Shown: piece by piece, positions 23,398-33,837 of the stretch | Position numbering within the stretch: position 1 is the first letter of the stretch | Layout: every line of letters begins with the position of its first letter | Assembly (NCBI GenBank): GCA_025093985.1 | Contig: JACAAK010000004.1 | Span: forward strand, 992,001-1,056,000 | Source of the DNA: Calvatia gigantea | Taxonomy: Eukaryota > Basidiomycota > Agaricomycetes > Agaricales > Lycoperdaceae | DNA: 64,000 bases | Direction of reading: 5' to 3' | The notes under the pieces: generated by a model | The model's database searches: none | What the model was told of the DNA's origin: nothing | The model's input: only the letters and a program-made list of their open reading frames with translations | Program-made: the position numbers and the translations under genes

Positions 23398-24157
23398 ATG
23401 ATGCCCCGTCAAGGTAAGTGGGCGTTTCTAAGCGGCAAGATTGGCATATCGAAGCCAGCGACAGCTTCTCTTTCCCCTGTTCCTGGATCTGCCGCGAAGC
23501 TAGTATTGATACATCATTCAAACGCACAGGCGCCCGTATTCACCGTCTCCCTCAACGTCTTGACTATACCCTTATACCCGCTCCTCTTGGTTCGTGCAGT
23601 CTTCCTTCCCTGGAACCTCTGCCAAGCAACTAACAACCCATCAATCACAAGATATTTCTCTTCCCTCCATCACGGAGAAATCCCCCTTGCCCGCCATCAT
23701 CGTAACGCCTTCATCACCCATCCATACACATGATTTCTCAATCGCTTTCCTCGCGCCTCCGCCGAAACCAAGTGTCCGCGAACGCGTCTCTTCCTCCATC
23801 AATCACCTCACGTCCAAATCGTGGCTTACGCAATCTCGGTCGATCCGAACATTCTTCATCCTCACGCTTTTGTTCTTTGTTATGATCACGACCCACCTGA
23901 TTACGCACAGATTTGCTGCTTATCCTTACCCCCGCCTTGATTCTGAATTTGCCCATCGTCAACTTGCGAATGATCCTTTGGCTTCGGTTACCGGTCAACA
24001 GGTTGGTGCCAATACGGCAAGTGTAGAAACTAAGGTTGGAGTTTGGACCTGGATTGGCTTTGAATTTAGGAAGGCCTGGGGTGTTGGAGGAGGTGTTGTT
24101 ATTGAGGATACCGTTATTGTTGGAGGTACCGTTTCCGAACTGTCCGGACTTGAGTAG
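23398..24157 (+). CDS. Small single-pass membrane protein, unknown
   Basis: The best model is two exons, 23398-23535 and 23600-24157, with a 64-nt intron, giving 231 residues. The 3' exon is certain by its long open frame; the donor at 23536 was chosen because it keeps phase 0 and gives a normal intron length with a plausible branch site (C-T-T-G-A-C). One strong transmembrane helix is visible (T-F-F-I-L-T-L-L-F-F-V-M-I), preceded by a basic Ser/Pro-rich region and followed by about 80 residues ending in a Gly/Val-rich tail. This suggests a type II topology. I recognise no family. The first exon is less sure than the second. Confidence 0.68.
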
Positions 24158-24368
24158 TTGCCCTGGACTATTTGCCATTTCATGTTCGAGCGACACTCTT
24201 ATGGATACTCCTTAGTGATTCGGACTATGGCGGCTTTGGGATTACATTTTATGCACTATTGAAAAAATTTCGGATTCTCATTATGGAACAAAGCGCGTTT
24301 AGAATGAGTGACCATTCCATGTGTATATATATATACATAAGTCTCCATGACACCAGAGACTCAATCAA

Positions 24369-26122
24369 CTACCCACAGTCAATCAACTGGAGATGAGGCA
24401 TGCCAACTAGACCGCTAAACATGGATTGGTCTTCCATGAGGAGAGCCTTATACGCGCTCTGTAGGAAGGTGAACGCACGCGATCAGTGATGAGGGAAAGC
24501 ATATGAAGACAAGATGACATGCGTACCTGGGAGATATCAGGACAGGCGGCGACGAGTTTAAGCATGATTTCTCTCAATATGGCTTGCAGCTCTGAATCTA
24601 ACACATCACGTCTGTCAGCATGAACGGGAAGTTGAGAAAATCATAATCCGTACCGCCAGTCCCTGAATCGACTAAGCCCACCCAACAACGTGCTACACAA
24701 TCTAGGATCGTTAACTTCCAGCCTTCCATACGACATGTACAGCGACATCAATAATGACCAACAGGAGTCTCCCGGCGCTTTTTTGCAATTCGACTACATC
24801 GCTAGTTGATTGGGATTGGGATGGCGGTTGTAGTGGGTTTTGCATTGCCAGAATATGGGCTAGCTGAGGAACAAGCGACTGGATACTATATATGTAAGCC
24901 CGAGTCGGCCTAAGCGCCACAGGAGGATACGTGCCTTGAGAAACCTGACAGAAGCTGTATCCAGTGCTCGCAGGACATCGGGAAGAGCATCAATGGTGGC
25001 CTTCATTGCGATGAAGTTCTCTTCAGAATATAGCCAGACTCCTTCAATGATACCATTGACGACAAGCGTGCATAAGTGGTCGAAAAACTCGAAAGACCCA
25101 GGTTCGTCGACTTTTACGGTAAGACTTAGCCATGCTAAGATGGTCAGCCGGAGGAGTGCTGGGGTTTCGGGGTCTGAAAGGTGGGAAAGGGCGGTTTTGA
25201 GGGACTGGATGAAGAAGTAACTAAGATCAGAAGAAAGGGTGGCTAAACGCGCAAGAGGCGGCTTACTGTGAAGATGAGCTCGTGAACTCCTGTTCGCCTA
25301 AGAATCTCTTTCGGTATGCCACGGAGCATGAAAGAGACAATATGAACGCTTTCGAGCTTGTGTTTAGCCTGGTAATCATCCAAGAGTGTCATTGTGGGTG
25401 GGATAACAAGTGGCCAAATATCCTCATAAGCATTTGGCTAGGCATTCGATATAGCGGCAGTATCATTCCTAAGGATTAGTAAACTTAAAATAATGATGCA
25501 ATAGAGGTACAACCTCTCTCACCGGTATATTTCTGACAGCCCAAGCGAGGACACTCCATATTCCGGGATATGTTTTCCAGTTTTGTTCATCATAATAATC
25601 TTGGCTGGCACCTGGTCCTCCGGCAGGGCGCGGGAGCTTTCTTCCGGTCGTGGTGTTGAGGTACGGATGAGGATTCGACGAGAAGATAGGCTTCAAGTGG
25701 TTGAGTAGGACATGACGTATCAGAGCAACATTCGGCTGGCTAATTTGCGGGATGGAAAGAATATCTAATCAGGATATGTGTCATTCTCGGACAACGCAGC
25801 AATTACAATGTAGGACTTACCAACAGCGATGTCACGGGTTAATCGAGTTGACCAAGGGGCATGGTCTAGGCCGTCGTCCTCGGGTTCAATAACAAATGGC
25901 GAAACAGAGAAGATGATATTCGCCAGTGTGCTGTTGTCTATTGGTTCGCCCGTGGCTTGTTTTTGAGAGATTAGATCCTTCAAGGTGTCCAACGCAACAG
26001 GGATGTTATCCCGCCAAGTTTCCAGAAACTTAAGGCGTTTCGGCGTCATTATAGAGGTTCTGGGAACTAGCATATTGAGCCGGTATCCGGAGAGATTTGA
26101 AAGTTTCTTCCCAGCTACTCAT
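24369..26122 (-). CDS. Tti2-like TTT-complex protein, frameshifted
   Basis: Resembles Tti2, which with Tel2 and Tti1 forms the TTT complex that helps Hsp90 mature PIKK kinases (TOR, ATM, ATR). Exons on the minus strand: 26122-25821, 25764-25523, 25437-25267, 25220 to about 24935, about 24888-24650, then exons ending at 24369. Family-like phrases are W-R-D-N-I-P-V-A-L, N-P-H-P-Y-L-N-T-T-T-G-R-K-L-P-R, W-S-V-L-A-W-A-V, R-R-T-G-V-H-E-L-I-F and A-L-S-H-L-S-D-P-E-T-P. One-base problems occur near 26036, at the 25221-25266 intron and near 24730; the donor near 24930 also looks non-standard. The family is conserved, so sequence indels are as likely as gene death. It shares a 239-bp divergent promoter with calcineurin B. 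Confidence 0.68.
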
Positions 26123-26361
26123 AGCGACAGTCTGTGGTCGTAGTGAGTTAGAGACAATAAAGCCATTGAGGCGGTTGGACCGGTGATGCCCAGACTACGG
26201 ATGTGGAGACTGCTGTCGAACACGTGAGAATCTGATAAAACGCTCGTGCAGGCCGACGGACAAGTCTTGTCCTCCCATCTACCACGTACGTGTTCCTTGC
26301 GAACAAAGTTCTCGGATACTGACAGTTAGCAATTGGAACAGTACTAGAATATTGAACAACC
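26123..26361. promoter_or_regulatory. Divergent promoter, Tti2-like / calcineurin B
   Basis: 239 bp between two start codons pointing apart. Both 5' UTRs and core promoters must lie here. No clear TATA box is seen. Confidence 0.55.
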
Positions 26362-27307
26362 ATGGGTCAATCTCGTACGTTTGCCCTTCGAGGTCTCATC
26401 TATCTCCATGTTAACAGCGAATAACAGCATCACAGTTTATGGAAGATATGGAGAAACGCTCCAACTGTAAGCTCGACTGCTCTTGCAGTTAAATGCGCTC
26501 AAGAAAAACCGACGTATGAACTCATTCTACAGTCACCCAACCGGAGTTGGAGCGACTCAAGAAGCGGTTTATGAAACTTGATAGGTAGGAGTCGACTTTA
26601 GTTAAATACCGTATCCGCAACAATGTCTGATGATTGTGAATGCCTCTCAGTGATGGTTCGGGTTCGATCGACCGTGAAGAGTTCCTTCAGATTCCACAAA
26701 TCGCCACCAATCCCCTCGCTTCACGGATGATCGCTATTTTCGACGAAGAGTGCGTACATTCACTCATTAGCTTGGCGAGTTCCGTGTTGACGGGACCGGT
26801 GCCGCATAGTGGAGGAGGCACCGTGGATTTCCAGGAATTCGTTGGAGGATTGAGCGCTTTCAGCAGTCGTGGAGGTCGCGAAGAAAAGCTCAAATGTATG
26901 TCGTTTCCCACCAAACGTCCTCTGCCAGATCGGGCTTGATGAACCTCGCGCTACAGTTGCCTTTAAGGTGTATGACGTGGATAGGGATGGTTACATTTCA
27001 AATGGAGAACTGTTCCTCGTTCTGAAGATGATGGTTGGGAATAACCTTAAGGTTCATTCAGTGCTCTATGTGCAGGGAACGGGATTTTCTCAATATCTGG
27101 TCTCAACAGGATCAACAACTACAGCAAATCGTTGACAAGACGATCATGGAAGCCGATCAAGATGGTGACGGCAAGCTCAGCTTTGAAGAATTCGCCATGA
27201 CAGTGTCCAACACTGTAGGCCTTTCGTATTACCACACTTTGCCCGCACACTCATCGATAAAAACATAGGACATTGTCAAGCAAATGACGCTAGAAGACCT
27301 TTTCTAA
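26362..27307 (+). CDS. CNB1: Calcineurin regulatory subunit B
   Basis: Calcium-binding regulatory subunit of the Ser/Thr phosphatase calcineurin (PP2B), needed for calcium stress signalling. Eight exons: 26362-26374, 26428-26466, 26533-26584, 26651-26749, 26810-26895, 26957-27051, 27110-27214, 27269-27307; introns of 53-66 nt. They splice cleanly to 175 residues, the usual length. The N-terminus M-G-Q-S-P-S-Q-F carries Gly2 for myristoylation. Four EF-hands are visible: [36 protein letters not shown] and [12 protein letters not shown]. The protein ends in M-T-L-E-D-L-F. No lesion. Confidence 0.98.
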
Positions 27308-28540
27308 CTCCAGTCACCTCGATATTCCAACCTCCTCCATGGCACTTTTGCGGACTGTGTCGTTTATAATGGCCACCTTCCCACTGATGGTTCACATCAC
27401 TCCACTGGGGCCAATAATGAGCCATAATGCACGAGTGATGTTCACAGCCCCCTTCCACCGTCTTTGTTTGCGAATCATGCGTTTCTTCGGGTGTAGCATG
27501 TAATGATAGTATCACAAGATCCAATACCCTTGGGCACTTCCATACATCCAGAGGGTTTGAACTCTGTCAGTTCGATACCTAAGAGCACAATCTTGTTCAA
27601 CGGAGAAGCCAGGTACCCGCCAAAGATAGACTCTACTTCAACGAGCACGAACAAGTAGGCGGAAAAGCCATGAGAAGACCAATTAGCACATGAGGAGATC
27701 TTCGGAAGGTGGAGTATGGGATGATAGACGAGATAGCAAGGGGTTTTGGAAAACGGGGCCCAGAGACATTTCTTAGCACTTAACGTTCAGCTCGAAGTGC
27801 CGGAAAAGTTAAGAGCCCTCTGTGTCCCACTTATGCGATCCCAGCTTCCCAAGTGCACTCTTCATTACCTCGGAATAGCACCCACGGAAAGATTGGGCTC
27901 GTGGACGTTTCTGTCCATATAACTCGGTCGACTGTCTCACATTTGTTGCCGAGCAGGTGGTAGCAGTGTGGGACCTTCGGCTTGAGTTTCAAAGGAGGAA
28001 TCAGCGGGATTACAACAGGAGGAGACCGGACCAAGGGCAAGTACTCCAGAGCTAGGAATTCACACCACATTACTCCTGCCAACGATGCAAGCGTGGAGGT
28101 TCTTGACAACATAACAAGCTAGCTTCCCAGCTAGTAAGCCCCAACGAGACAGCACAATCATCACGAAGTTTACAATTCATACGGTGTGTCAATGCCGCCC
28201 ACTCCGAGAGACTAGTAAGTATGCATTACGCATTAAGAGTCACCAGTGAATGTGTGCATACATCCTTCCATCCCGTGGCGCGAGGATTTGGGAACCAAAC
28301 CCACTTCGTACAAAGATTTCTGAGGTCATCGACGTAAAAATCCAACTTTTACTTTTCGTGCCCGGTCGATCAATAATAGCCGTAGCGAACACATGGGCGA
28401 GCACTCCAGCGCATCGAGCATACCCGTCTCTGGTATATTGTGTTCCTTTTGCAGTTCCTCCTCGATGTTCTGGTTCAGTGTTGGTCGGCCTCGCCGCCTC
28501 GAGGATCTTGCCTTCTTTGCACTTTCCCGTTGTGGCGTTG
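27308..28540. other. Intergenic, no gene seen
   Basis: Follows the calcineurin B stop codon; the first part is its 3' UTR. Short minus-strand frames (27831-28112, 28326-28544) have no recognisable domain. Confidence 0.45.
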
Positions 28541-28898
28541 GCAAGAACCGGATAACGTTTTACAGGCATAATGGTGACGACACTTAACTTGTACTCTCCA
28601 TTCTCAGAATTCGGCTCTTTCAAACACCTAATTAAAACCGTAACTTCTCGAATACCGGAACAAAGGGTTCCGAGGCAGTAATTTCGTATATGCTCCAGTT
28701 CCCTCACGAGCAGAACCAAATCTAGGCAAGCGGCCGCGGGCCACGAGGCGGTCTGCAACTGGGGCGAATGGATACCTAGTTTGAACCTGTTCCAGCCACC
28801 CCCGGGCAAGGTATCCGTAATTCAAAAGATCTTCGCTTCAGCAAGAGGTTACGAGACGGCGTGCTCGTAGATGGCAGGATGCATGGACTCGATGGGTG

Positions 28899-28906
28899 TA
28901 TAAAAG
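28899..28906 (+). promoter_or_regulatory. TATA box of LysM copy A
   Basis: TATAAAAG 81-88 nt upstream of the ATG of LysM copy A, identical in copy B at 30983-30990. Confidence 0.6.
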
Positions 28907-28986
28907 CAGTTGTGCAACGCCTGAAAAAAATCACTCCAGTAATCTTCACTGCAGTACCAACCGCTTCATTATCAACACCTACCAAG

Positions 28987-29632
28987 ATGTTCTTTAACTT
29001 GTTGACCGCTACCACCCTCTTGGCTGTTTTTGGTAGGTCACCGGTCTGGCCTGTTGGTTTTATAGCCGTGGCGGCTGACATGGTTTTGTCTAGTCTCTGC
29101 AACAGTTCCTCCTGACTGTAGCAGGCCTGTCTACACAGTCAAGGGCGGGGACACCTGTGACAAGATCGCCCAAAACCAACATGTTTCAAGGCGAGCCTTC
29201 TTGCTTATATTTAACTTTGGAACTTGTGTTCAGCCCAATATAGCTATCAATTAGACCTCATCAACGGACTTCAGGACGGTTGCACAGACCTTAATCCTGG
29301 AGAGGTCAGCATAACTCCGTGGCCGAGATCATAATAAAGTAACTGACGCGGGCATGTAGAAACTATGCCTTGCCAGGAAGGGCCAGGACTGTACGGCACT
29401 GCACACGGTCGTTCAAGGCGATGCTTGCTATAAGCTAGCCCCAAGTGGAAATATCAAACTCCTCATTGCGAATAACGGAAACCTAGGGAAAGATTGTCAA
29501 TTCGTCCGTATTGGCGAGGTCAGTCGAACATCTTTTGGGTTGGTAGGTTCATTACTCATCGGTGTGTTGTTTCATGGTAAAAAGGTCTTGTGTGTCGCGG
29601 ACTATCGAATTCCTTACACACCCAACCCCTGA
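28987..29632 (+). pseudogene. LysM secreted protein, copy A, near-intact
   Basis: Chitin-binding LysM family. Exon 1 (28987-29032) encodes the signal-peptide start and intron 1 is 61 nt. Exon 2 begins at 29094 with a LysM block (Y-T-V-K-G-G-D-T-C-D-K-I). A later exon from 29360 gives L-C-L-A-R-K-G-Q-D-C and Y-K-L-A-P-S, and the last exon from about 29583 closes at TGA 29632 after R-I-P-Y-T-P-N-P. The problem is at 29190-29240. In the intact relative an intron lies there, but here the donor reads GC instead of GT and the frame after the acceptor hits a TAG; the L-I-N-G-L-Q-D-G-C block that follows is in another frame. All other splice sites are good. One or two changes separate it from a working gene, so it is either a very young pseudogene or sequence-damaged. 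Confidence 0.75.
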
Positions 29633-29839
29633 TTCCAGAAGCTTTGAATCCAGTAATCGGAGAAAAGTGTGGTAAAGAGAAAGGAGGGCGACTGACTTTT
29701 GACTTTTTGTAACCTGTGCTCGAGTATTAACGAATGTAACGGATTGTTTGTGATCAGCGTCTGAATATCTGGCAAGCATAAAGGATCACAAAGGAAACAA
29801 TGAATTCTAAAAGCGAACGATAAACAGGCTCGGCTTGCG

Positions 29840-30580
29840 GGCTCAACTGCAGACGGCTCAAGCCAGTTGTCGTTCCGGGTACTATCCGGAGCCCCGAGGA
29901 GCCACAAGTTCGACCGAACATTTGCATCTCACTCTCCCCTTCTTAAAACCACCTCGAAATTCAACATAGTGGCTCTGATGGATATGCCGATTATTGTGCG
30001 TGCAATATTCCATTTTAACGGTTAAGAGGAGCAATGGTTAGGGTGAGAGCCACGCTCAATCACGCTTGCCGAGGAAGGCTCTGTCGGGGACTGAACACAG
30101 ATAATGGATCCCGTACCTGTCATTCATGTCACCCGAATAAGATCAAGAACCCAGATCTAACAATTAGGTCAAAGCACTCTATGCTTTTGTAAGGAAGAGA
30201 CTTGAAGCTTGATGTTTGACTTGTCCGTATAATCGAGCCTCGCGCGTGCCATGCCGGAAGAAGCCAGGAGATTGGTCGAAGAAAAAAATTTCTACTTTTG
30301 CATTGCTGGTGACCACTTCGGACAGGCTAGGCACCTAATGTGGTGTTCCCAGTATGAGGGATTTATGCCCCCCATGCCAAATTTCGGGTTATGACAGGTA
30401 TAGGGTTACAACAGGTTCAACTGTGCTTGCCTTTGGTCCGGTCAGCGGCGGATTCACCTCCAGTACGCTGTATTCTTTTCGTAGCCCCGCCTCAATCTTG
30501 AGGTTCGACTTTTAATTTCGATTTGCCATTTGTCAACCTCCAGTATCCTACCTCCTCCAGTTTCCCCACTGCAGCATTAA
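29840..30580. other. Spacer between the two LysM duplicates
   Basis: About 740 bp not shared by the two duplicated segments. No coding sequence or repeat is recognised. Confidence 0.5.
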
Positions 30581-30584
30581 AAAG

Positions 30585-31890
30585 GACGGGACAACGATTC
30601 AACAGGCATAATGATGACAACATTCAATTTGCACCCTCCATTCTCAAAATTCGGTTCACTCACCGGCTCTTTCGTGCACCGTAGGATGACCATACTTTCT
30701 CGAATACTGGGACAAAGGCTCCTGAGGCAGTGGTTTCGTATATGCTCCGGCTGCCTCACTAGCAGCACCAAATCCTGGCAAGCCTTTGACCGGCGGCGGC
30801 GGCGATGAGGCAGTGTAAGTGGACAGCCGGAGTGAATGAAAATCGAGCTTGAATCGGTTTCAACCATGTCCGGAGCAAGGCCCTCGTAATCATAATTCAA
30901 ATTTTCGTGGGGATCTTCGCTTCAGCGGGAGGTTACGAGACGGTGCGCTCGACGATGGCAGGATGCATGGACTCGATGGGTGTATAAAAGCGGTTGTGCA
31001 ACTCCTGAAAATTTTCACTTCAGCAGTCTTCGCTGCACTACCAACCGCTTCATCATCAACACCTACCCTGTTCTCCAACTTGCTGACTGTTACCACTCTC
31101 TGGGCTGTTTTCGGTACGCCATCTGCTCTGGCCTGTAAGGCTTGTAGCCGGAGCGGCTGACATGGTTTTGTGTCCAGCTTCCGGAGTTACTGCGAAAATT
31201 CCTTCTAATTGCACCAGGTTCTACGTGGTCGAGGCCGGAGACACTTGTGACGGCATCGTCCAAAAGGGACATGTTTCAACGCGAGTCCTTCTTGCTTATA
31301 GCGTTCACCCCAAGTACAGCTATCAATTCGGCCTCATCAACGGAGGGGATATTTGCCAAAAACCTATTTCCTGGAGAGATCAACATAACTCCGCAGCCGG
31401 GACCATAAGAAAGCAACTGACATGGACGTGTAGAAATTGTGCCTTGCCAGAAAGGGCCAGGACCATCAACAACTGCACACCGTCGTTGAAAGCGATCGTT
31501 GCCTGGTGGATCACAGAATCCTTGTTGCGAATAACCCAAATATAGGGGACCATTGTCAATTCATGTATATTGGCGAGGTCAGTCGAACATTTTCTGGTTT
31601 GATAGATTCATTACTCATCTTTGCATTGTTTCGTGGTAAAAGGTTTTGTGTGTCGCCCACTATATAATTCCTTACACACCCAAACCCCCATGCCAGAACC
31701 TTTGAATTGAGTAATCGGATGGAACCCGGTAACGACGGCGAAAGACGACCAACATTTGGATTTTTGTAACCTGTATTCGAGTATCAATGAATGTGATGAA
31801 TTGTTTGTGATTTGCGCCTGAGTATCTGGCAAACATTTCGATGATAGGTATCGGAGCACAATGAGTTCTAAAAGCAAAACGATAAACATC
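30585..31890. repeat. Direct segmental duplicate, copy B
   Basis: Partner of 28541-29832. Its right edge stops about 30 bp before the stop codon of the convergent nucleotide-sugar transporter gene. It carries more damage in the LysM gene than copy A. Confidence 0.88.
31076..31690 (+). pseudogene. Dead LysM secreted protein gene, copy B
   Basis: Same gene as copy A, with lesions at several levels. The ATG is gone: the aligned start codon reads CTG and three bases just before it are missing. One A has been added in an A run (about 31358), which shifts the frame between I-C-Q and P-G-E. The donor after P-G-E reads AT where copy A has GT. The LysM core (F-Y-V-V-E-A-G-D-T-C-D-G-I-V) and the exon with L-C-L-A-R-K-G-Q-D are still readable. 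The conserved TATA box suggests the locus may still be transcribed. With start, donor and frame all lost, I call it dead. Confidence 0.85.
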
Positions 31891-31923
31891 GCGGGTATTA
31901 CAGAAATACGGCTTACAGTACAT

Positions 31924-33262
31924 CTACTCCTTCTTTTTCTCCTTTGTATCCACACCCTTCCTTCTTGTGCCGATACTATACAACAATGTACCAACAAGTA
32001 CGAAAAAAGCACCGCTCCACATCATCTTCTGGTTCACTGTCCTTGCTTTACCACCACCAACGCCAGGGATGACACCCGCCCCAAGCACGCTGATTAGCAG
32101 GCTCGCAGCTTTCCTGACAACGAGAACAAGAGTGACCGTCAACGAGCTCACACGAGTCGTCAGTCTGTGTACACCTGACGTGCATAGAAGTTGAGTCATA
32201 GTATTAAGTAGAAGGGGTACGTAAGTGGAAGGGATATGGAAGGAGAATGTGAGTGCTGATCTGTGTTTAGATATTTGGGCGAATGAGATAAAGTTCGGTG
32301 GGTCCCGTGCTTTTAATAAGGGTGTCGAAAGAGCACTGGGAAGGGGAAGCGTTGTGGACCAAGACGTCCTTGGACCATTCGATACAGCTTCGGAATTGAG
32401 TCTCGATGTCTTTGCGGAGAAAGATGAACATTGGGAGAGAAAGAAAATGGAGGTAGAACAGAGACTCTTGCCATTGAGGCGGTTGTGAATCTGTACTTGC
32501 AGTGGTTTTAAAAGTCAATGGCCGAGGCCGACCGTAGGTACTGTATGTCCAATCCTGGGCAAGACCTAGGAAGCCTGCAAAGACGAGTGCGAGGGAAAGG
32601 ATCGCAATCCCTATGACATAATTCCACGTGTCCTGTTTGGTCGTCGAGGTCTTCGAAGAGGACGGTGTGGCAGAGATGGTTGTCAGAACCACTCCGAGAG
32701 TGACGAGGATAACGGATATGATTTGGGTTACGTTGTATCTGCTCAACACATTTTAGCGAATTCCGAACGTGGTGACAGAGGAAGCCATGGAATGGTAAAT
32801 GTAACGATCACAATAGGTGACAGTCATCCAATGATGCTCACCGTTTACCAGAGACCAGCCATCCGAGAAACATGCTGACAATCAGGCCACCACTCCGAAA
32901 AATGATGTGCACTGTCATAGGAATCTCATATCCAAATGCCGCGTTATTTAGTAATGAAACCAGATAAAACAGTCCCACTTGAACAAGATAGGGTGTCAGG
33001 GGAATCTTCCGTGGCTTGAAACGTGGTCCGTAACGTGTCCAGGTAATATGTCGAGGCAGTCCATGGAGGGAGATCAACACAAATTGAAATAAAGTTATAA
33101 GAGAACCGGCGTTCGGATACTGGGATGTGAGTTGTTCGAGCGTGATTGCGTTGCTATTGCGTCGACGGGGGTTAGGGATACACTGTCTGAAATAGCGGGG
33201 TGGGGAGAGACGGACCTACAGCAGCCACCAAATACAAGACTCAGAGTTGCAGGACCAGTCAT
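31924..33262 (-). CDS. UAA-type nucleotide-sugar transporter (SLC35B4/Yea4-like)
   Basis: Multi-pass membrane antiporter bringing UDP-GlcNAc or a similar nucleotide sugar into the ER/Golgi lumen. Four exons: 33262-33216, 33153-32842, 32738-32337, 32260-31924; introns 62, 103 and 76 nt. They splice to 365 residues with no frame break. Family phrases are L-V-F-G-G-C-C-S-N, P-N-A-G-S-L-I-T, Y-E-I-P-M-T-V-H-I-I-F-R-S-G-G and G-V-H-R-L-T-T-R-V-S-S-L-T-V-T. About ten hydrophobic helices are visible. The C-terminus is K-K-K-E, a classic K-K-x-x ER-retrieval signal, so ER residence is likely, as for yeast Yea4. The start at 33262 (M-T-G-P-A-T-L-S) is the shortest clean choice. A longer N-terminus starting M-A-L-N-L-V-Y-D-W would need one base removed. 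Confidence 0.92.
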
Positions 33263-33837
33263 AGACGAGGTTAAGGGCCATGAGGACGCTGAGGGGGCCG
33301 CTCTGGGCCGTCGGGGTCCGTTTATAACGGGTCCACCGAACGGGGAAGCCGCCGGCTGAGAATAACTCACCGTGTATCTCCAACGCCGAGATTTTAGCAG
33401 CTTGGAGAATCACCATTTTCATCCGTAAAAAAACACTCTCAATGTAACGATCAGCATCTCTTAAATCCCTCGCGTAAGTTTTCCGAATCACAACTTTTAA
33501 CCAAAACAAAGAAGCTCGAGCTGGTTGACTACCAAAATGACACGGTCACCTGAGCGGTGACGCGAACTTGGCCTGCCTTGGCCCAGTTGATCGCAGCGCA
33601 TTTATCCTGAAAATTATTTCCTTTGGCACCACAATGCCCTTAAAGAATGCCTCCACTTCAGAGGGTCGGTCTCCAGTCTTATTTTACCACAATTATTCAT
33701 GATGTTTTGGACAGGTTCCTTGATCGTTAATGCACATGATTTTGTGATCACTGATTCGACGATGATAAATCAGTCCAACGGAAATGCTTGTAAGTACCTG
33801 CCTTTTCCGAGTACAACTGGACTGAGCGAGAGTCCCA

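Larger units (their letters stand above)
28541..29832. repeat. Direct segmental duplicate, copy A
   Basis: About 1.3 kb aligning in the same orientation with 30585-31890 (copy B). The match includes about 350 bp of upstream flank, a TATAAAAG box, the whole LysM gene and about 200 bp of 3' flank. Shared strings are 'atcttcgcttcagc', 'gatggcaggatgcatgga', 'accaaccgcttcat' and 'tttgtaacctgt'. Confidence 0.88.

Noticed and set aside
28240..28809. 189-residue minus-strand frame before LysM copy A
   Set aside because: Its right half falls in the duplicated LysM upstream flank, and the corresponding frame in copy B is not conserved as protein; read as non-coding flank.
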